Shown here piece by piece: positions 58,451 through 64,000 of a stretch of DNA of 64,000 nucleotides. Position numbers and translations under genes: made by a program. Each line of letters starts with the position of its first letter. Positions within the stretch are counted from its first letter, which is position 1. Source of the DNA: Aptenodytes patagonicus. Taxonomy: Eukaryota > Chordata > Aves > Sphenisciformes > Spheniscidae. Location: assembly GCF_965638725.1 (NCBI RefSeq), contig NC_134960.1, forward strand, positions 2,110,501 to 2,174,500. Direction: 5' to 3'. A model generated the notes under the pieces. That model was not told where the DNA came from and did no database searches. It worked only from the letters and a program-made list of their open reading frames with translations.

Positions 58451-61400
58451 CTATTGTTGGTTTTGTGCGCTATAGTAATTAGAGTATATATCAAGGCTTG
58501 AATAAAACTATGTGAGTGAAATTTGAAAAATACAGATTAGAAGGCAGATCCATTAATGTGCTCTCCTGCAGACATTTACAAAACTGTCAGAATATTTATT
58601 TTCTGAAGGCAGGAGAAAACAATGAGAAAAGGCTATCTTCTAAATATGTGCATAATTAAGTTAGAAATCAACACGTTTTCCTGAAATTCTACGACATAAT
58701 TGCAGTGCAGTACACCTGCATGCTAAGCATTTTTTATTTATTTAATGTATTTATTGTGACAGCAGATCATATTTATTTTAATATTACTCCAAATTTATTT
58801 TCAACCCACGTTATCTTCAAAATTTGGAGCAAAAAGTGAGGAATTTGTGTTTGCTGGCTCAGTGCCGAGCCGAAATGAGACCTTGAGCAGGTCTCTCAGG
58901 GGTCATGGCAGTAGAAATAGGGTAATGATAATTGAAACCACAGAAATAACAGCAGTAGCGAAGGATGTCTAATTTAGGCTGGATTTGGGTTTTTTTCCCT
59001 CAGGATTGCCTTAAGCTATAGCTTTCATGAAGTGAAGAATGCATTTGTGAGTTACTTTTCTTAAATAAAGATACTCCATTTTTCTAGAATCTGAAGTGTC
59101 AGAGGAAAATGATGCTTTTGCTAACGTATGGAAGCGTACATCGGCTTCCAAATGAAATGCAGTGCCTTCACCGAGCTGGCCTTCGGGGCACGAGGTAGTT
59201 TGAGGACCTGCCCAGCTAGGTGTTGTGTAAGTTTTAAGTCAAAGATACTTGGCATAGGTGTATTTTTGGGCAGTCATAGACCCTCGCCAATGAAGTCAGC
59301 CACATGAATAAGTAATTATGTCCAAGGAAGCAGGAGGTTTGTGAAGATCGTAACAGATAGACAAGATGTGACAAGTAAAGAAATGAAAGGGTGCACAGCA
59401 AAGTGATTCCCCTCTTCGTGACTAAGAAAAGCCAGGATGAAACCAGACACTGTTATTAGCAGTGTGACAGTGGCTAATCCATTGGGTTGTGAAACAAATA
59501 AACCTTAGCCGGAGCAAATATATACAGCAGTAAAGAGGAAACGCAAAGGACACTGTCCCACAAGCCAATGCCTGTGCCATGAGTCACTGCTGGAGGTTCA
59601 GCAAGAGCGGGCAACAGCGAAACATTGAACTTTGAAAGAACCGAACGTGGGAAGGCGCTTCTCTAAACCGTGCTCTTCTGACACAGCTCCTGAGGAGGCA
59701 CAGCGCATCTTTGGAGATGCAATAAGCCGGGAAACCTGACCCGTACAGAGGAGGAATTAAGTACTTGAACGACAGCTTTCACAAGTGACTGTAAACGATG
59801 CACGACTGCTAAAATTGATGCAAGGCGGAGAGCATCAGTTTTTTCTTTTATTTTATGGCTCATTCCAGCTTTCTGCATAAAACTCAAAAATAGCAGCAAA
59901 GTCGGTGTTTTACCACAATGTTTGCAGAAACGATATAATCTTAATCAAAACAAGCAAAGAAACCCCCCTTTCAACCAACCATTGCTGAGTGACTGTAACG
60001 TTACTACAGGTCATCCTAAAAACTCACCTTTCCTTCCAAAGCATGCTAAAACATGTTAAAAGTGTCAGCTAGAATGCGATGTTCCTGCAGGTGGGGACGG
60101 TATCGCTCACCAATGCCCGGCTAAAACTCACGAGGCAAGCACAGACAAATGCTACTGACTGCTTAAAAGACCACACTGGAGCTTAATTAACTAATTAAGC
60201 AGAAGAGAGCTCTAATTACAGCATATTTTCATGCAACCTTGCGTAAGCTCAGCTCATACCTACAAGCGTATTCTTTCACTGTTCCTTCTCACTACCTTGC
60301 GCTGGGTCTGTCCACGCAGGGCAGCCAGGGCAGAGCACAGGGAAATCTGTTTTCTTTCCATTTTGCTCTCCTGGAAGCATTTTACTTCCTGCATCGGTAC
60401 AGGTTAACAGAGTCTGGAGCACCTGTAATTCTCATTTCATGCTCTCTGCTCTTCAGGAATACTAGTGCCAGTATTATAAGACAATTTAGAGCCCTTGGGA
60501 GCATTTTAAAATACCCTGAGTGGGATAAATGGATTTTCGGTGTGCAGATGGTGCATCATCTGTTTGCAATCTGGCCAACCTATTGAAAAGTCATTTCAGA
60601 AGAGAAAGGAAAGGTGCTGTTTCAAACCAGAGTCATCAAGACACATGAATGAGGTTTTTTAGGAGTCCTGGGAGGGAAAGGCTGTACACGCAAGGGCAGA
60701 GGAAGTTATGAGGCTGGCTGTGCAACCTTTCAAATTCACATTCAACACATACAATGCTGTTCACTGCTGCGAGCGAAGAGGAAAAGCCTTAAGGCTTTCA
60801 TTTTCAAGATGTATAGGCAAAAAAAAAATCAAACTCGGGCAGAGCCTTGTCTTGGGAAGGTCTCTCAGTGAATGCAGAGGGCATCCCGCACCGAGGCAGA
60901 CTCCTTCTGCAGAGCATGGTACGTGGTGTGGGAACTGAAACCCGGTGTGTCGCTTCCACGATAAAAATCAGAAAACAAAGGAACAAAAAACTACAGACAA
61001 ATATACTGAATTCTTTAAGCTGAAAGAACTATAATCACAGGCTTCTGAGCTCCTACCAGTTTCATTTGCTGGCTGGGGAAGCCAAAGAATTTTAGAAACC
61101 AGAAGAGAAGTTAAAGCTGCCAGAAGGAATTGCTGAGATCGGAAGAAGTGAGCGTCCCATCGCTGCCTTTCTGCCTCATCACTTTGAGGAGTTACAAGAC
61201 AATTGTTTAGATTTTTTTTTAACTATCCTGGCTACCATTCCCACTGACATTTCCCATGACGCTGAAACGCTTTCTGTTACAGCCTGGGCTGGCCGGTGGT
61301 CATGCCTTTGCTCCCGACCGGGCCAGGGAGCGAGCAGCAGATGACATCTGCATTTCCACTAGTTTTCGCTGACTCATGAGCAACAGCTGGCTCCTCTGGG

Positions 61401-62690
61401 TCACCTTCCTTTCCCTGGCTTTCCTCTTCTCTTCTGCCTTTCATTTTCTCTATAGGAAGCTTCCCGCATTGTGCAAGAGCTTGGTCAAGCTGGGCTTAGG
61501 GTGGCATCTGACAGCGTCCCACTGATGGCAGTGTCCGGTGCTGGATAGGAACCGTGCTGCTCGCCTCGCCTACCTGAGCAACTTCTGCCCTGGCTCGCCT
61601 TTAAGAAGCAGCAATAGTGGACTGCAAATAAACAAGTCAAGGTCATCTGGCCAACGTTTTCTCTTTTCTTTGAGTGTCTTTAACGCCACCGAGGAGACTG
61701 GCAAACCACGCGTTTCTTGCTACTGATCATTTTGTGCAGAAAAAGGGAAAATCTGTGAAAACAGAAGCCTTGGTTAGCCCTTGCGTTTAAAATCCTTTAT
61801 GCTTTTGTGGTGTATTCGGTAATACATACTTACTAAATTACATACATTAAGTAATTAGTACATACGTAATAAACCTTACATACTAGGTTTAAACTAACAC
61901 CGTAAAAACCAGCCAGCGCATCGTTCCCAGTGTACCCCTGACCCCGTCCACCTCTGCTTGGCAGGCCCCGACCTCCGCAAGCAGAAATAAAACCTTTCTC
62001 ACCCAAATAACTGGTCAGATATTGCGCATGTTGTTTCCAGAAAGCAGTCACTCCCACGGACCGTTACAGAGCTGTAATCAATGTTCCTCCTAACGGCCCG
62101 TTTCCTAAGAAAATATTTTACCTCATGTAATTTAATCTTTACAAAATTTCTCAATTTCCCTGGCTTGGGACTGGCCTTTGAACAAGCACCAGAGCAGTTT
62201 CTGTGGCAGAGGTGCTCCAGGAACTGCGCTGTGGAGCAGCACTGCTTTGCGACGCTCTTATAGCAAGAACAAAGTCCAGGGGTTTATCTTTTATCTCCAT
62301 TGCACGAAGCAGGATTTCTGCTCGCTGCTGGAGCATCCCAGCCTGGTTTTGCACACGCGTATGTACCTCGCTGTACCAGCCGCCCTAACAAGGGCATGCA
62401 CTGGTGGAAGGCAGCAAAGAGCTATCTATTCACTCCCTAAATACTGTGAATATGACTCAAGACTCCCTGCTAGTGACCTGCTTTTTACACCTACCTGGCT
62501 TTTCTCTATTGCTGTCTGGAAGAGGGGAGAGTATAAGTAAAGGTAAAACAGTCTCTGCAACCCCAGGAGACGGGTCAGTTTGGGGTCAGAAAATTTGCCA
62601 GGATAAGAGAAAACTCCCTTTCAGCTGGATTGCTTTAAACTAAGCCCCCAGCACAAAATATTGAAACATAACCACTGAGAGAAAGCATTT
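58451..62690. other. Intergenic DNA downstream of IL5, no gene recognised
   Basis: AT-rich to mixed sequence. Open frames such as 60239-60586 (plus) have no family resemblance and no convincing splice context. A GATA word (TGATAAT, 58926-58932) lies beside a RUNX word (AACCACA, 58936-58942) about 0.5 kb past the IL5 poly(A) signal, and a TGACTCA AP-1-type word lies near 61370. No other content is assigned. Confidence 0.5.
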
Positions 62691-62868
62691 CAGGGGCACA
62701 GGTTGCCCAGAGAGGTGGTGGATGCCCCATCCCTGGAGACATTCCAGGTTAGGTTGGACGGGGCTCTGAGCAACCTGATCTACTTGAAGATGTCCCTGCC
62801 CATGGCAGGGGGGTTGGACTAGATGTCCTTTAGAGGTCAACCCAAACTATTTTATGATTCTGTGATTT
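62690..62868 (+). mobile_element. CR1 LINE 3'-end fragment
   Basis: Typical CR1 3' sequence: ggttgcccagagaggtggtg, then catccctggagacattccag, gcaggggggttggactagat and a terminal tttatgattctgtgatt. It is heavily 5' truncated, in plus orientation, and has no intact frame. Confidence 0.9.
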
Positions 62869-62869
62869 C

Positions 62870-64000
62870 TGCAGGTTAGTAAAAGCATATTCATACTCTA
62901 ATAGAAACGACAGCCAGTGGTGGGGAGCCCTCCTGGCCCCACCAAGTCACCTGCTCGTCTCTGGGCATTGGGCTGGATCCAGCTCAGGAGGAGGCAAACC
63001 CTGCGGTCCTGAGCAGCACTGCTTTCCTGGGAGTGGAGAGAAGAGCTGGTCAGGAGGGGTTCCCACAAACAACGGTTGCAGCTTTTTATGTGGCTAAATA
63101 CGTGGCACTGGCTGCAGCTGAAATCCATATGGGACCACAGAGCATCTGCTCAGGTGGGACATTGCAGCCACTTCAAAGATGCCCAGGAAACACTTATCTT
63201 TAACAAATGAGACATAACATTTACTAATGAAGTTAACTGTTGAAATGTAGTTGCCACGTGTGAGACTACATTAGTCAAAAGCTGCCCATTTATTAAGGAG
63301 GATTTAAAAACCAAGATATAGTCTCCAAAGCCCCATGATCTCCTCATGCATCTAGCTTGCCCTTTCAGATAAGGGTGGAAAAGGACACAATGCAGAGTCT
63401 GTCACAAATGTCTCTCTGCCCTAGGGCTCCATTTACCCCCACACATTCGTCCCATTTACCACCAAAACACCCACACACCACTTTGTAGCGCGTCCCCCCG
63501 ACAGTGCCCGTGGGCTGCACACCCCAGCCAGCAGTGCTGGGGCACCAGAGGACACCCCTTGAGCACCCCTTGGACCCCCCTCGGACCCCCCTTGGACCCC
63601 CCTCGCTCCTGACACCTCAGGACAGGAGGGGAGGGGGGTGGAATCTCAGCAGGCTCCCTACCCTGAAGCACCCGGAGCGCTACCTGCACCCTGCAGCACT
63701 GCTCCGCTGAGTCCTCCACCTCCTCTGGGACCTGTCCCGGCAGAGGAGCCCAGGCGGCTTTGAGCAGCCATTGCCATCTTCAGGAGAAAGACGGTCTAGG
63801 AAATCAAGTCTGTTCCCTGATTTTCAGAAATTGCCATTTTCTTGAGCCTGGCAGGCTAGAGAGGCACAAGCTACTGCACCATATCCATGCTGCATTATGT
63901 ACTCGCACCAGTAAAGAAGCCTTATCTGAGCATCGTAACTTCATGCTTATCTAGATGAAGGAGCAAAACCAGCTACTGCAAACAGTTGCAGCTTCCAGCT
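62870..64000. other. Intergenic tail of window
   Basis: Apart from a short C-rich tandem repeat (63551-63607) I see no exon or element. Frames on both strands around 63430-63720 arise from the C-rich repeat. Confidence 0.5.
63551..63607. repeat. Short C-rich tandem repeat
   Basis: Four to five imperfect copies of a 12-13 bp unit like cccccttggacc (variants ccccctcggacc and acccctt-gagc). Confidence 0.75.

Noticed and set aside
58451-64000. Start of IRF1 or another cytokine gene downstream of IL5
   Set aside because: I looked for recognisable exons and found none. The next gene of the cluster is presumably outside the window.

Overview
The window is vertebrate nuclear DNA, almost certainly from a bird. 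Genes are split into short exons with GT-AG introns, CR1-type LINE fragments are present, and GC-rich spacers alternate with AT-rich introns. The locus is the Th2 cytokine cluster, in the order KIF3A (+, 3' end only), IL4 (-), IL13 (-), RAD50 (-), IL5 (+). This is the same order and relative orientation as the mammalian cluster, read from the opposite strand.

Layout. 1-4.8 kb: last four coding exons and 3' UTR of the kinesin-2 motor subunit gene KIF3A. 6.7-9.25 kb: complete four-exon IL4 (135 aa), convergent with KIF3A. 9.25-11.95 kb: IL4-IL13 spacer. 11.95-15.5 kb: complete four-exon IL13 (138 aa) with a long 3' UTR carrying a GC-rich minisatellite and an AU-rich nonamer. 15.5-23.97 kb: gene-free spacer with short GC-rich blocks, a 10-bp minisatellite and candidate regulatory elements. 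23.97-48.4 kb: RAD50, 25 coding exons that I spliced by eye into one uninterrupted 1312-codon frame, plus a probable non-coding first exon in a CpG island. 48.8-55.8 kb: spacer with old LINE fragments and some unassigned protein-like open stretches. 55.8-58.45 kb: four-exon IL5 (132 aa), structurally intact. 58.45-64 kb: no gene recognised; one CR1 tail.

How the parts fit together. IL4, IL13 and IL5 are short secreted four-helix cytokines sharing one gene architecture (four exons, all phase-0 introns, a small second exon). Each has a TATA-like box just upstream; GATA- and NFAT-like words lie near IL4 and IL5, and GATA words near IL13. IL13 and IL5 also have AU-rich 3' UTR motifs typical of unstable cytokine mRNAs. 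RAD50 is a housekeeping DNA-repair ATPase. In mammals its 3' introns hold the Th2 locus control region, so introns 21 and 23 here (4.0 and 2.3 kb) and the 15.5-24 kb spacer are the places to look for an avian equivalent.

I found no CRISPR array, prokaryotic-type operon, tRNA, rRNA or complete mobile element. I do not see a wholly new biological system. The most notable points are the intact IL5, dense promoter words at IL4 and IL13, the candidate control elements, and unassigned coding-like stretches at 49.5-50.8 kb. All exon boundaries come from reading the sequence against remembered family proteins; no alignment or transcript was available.
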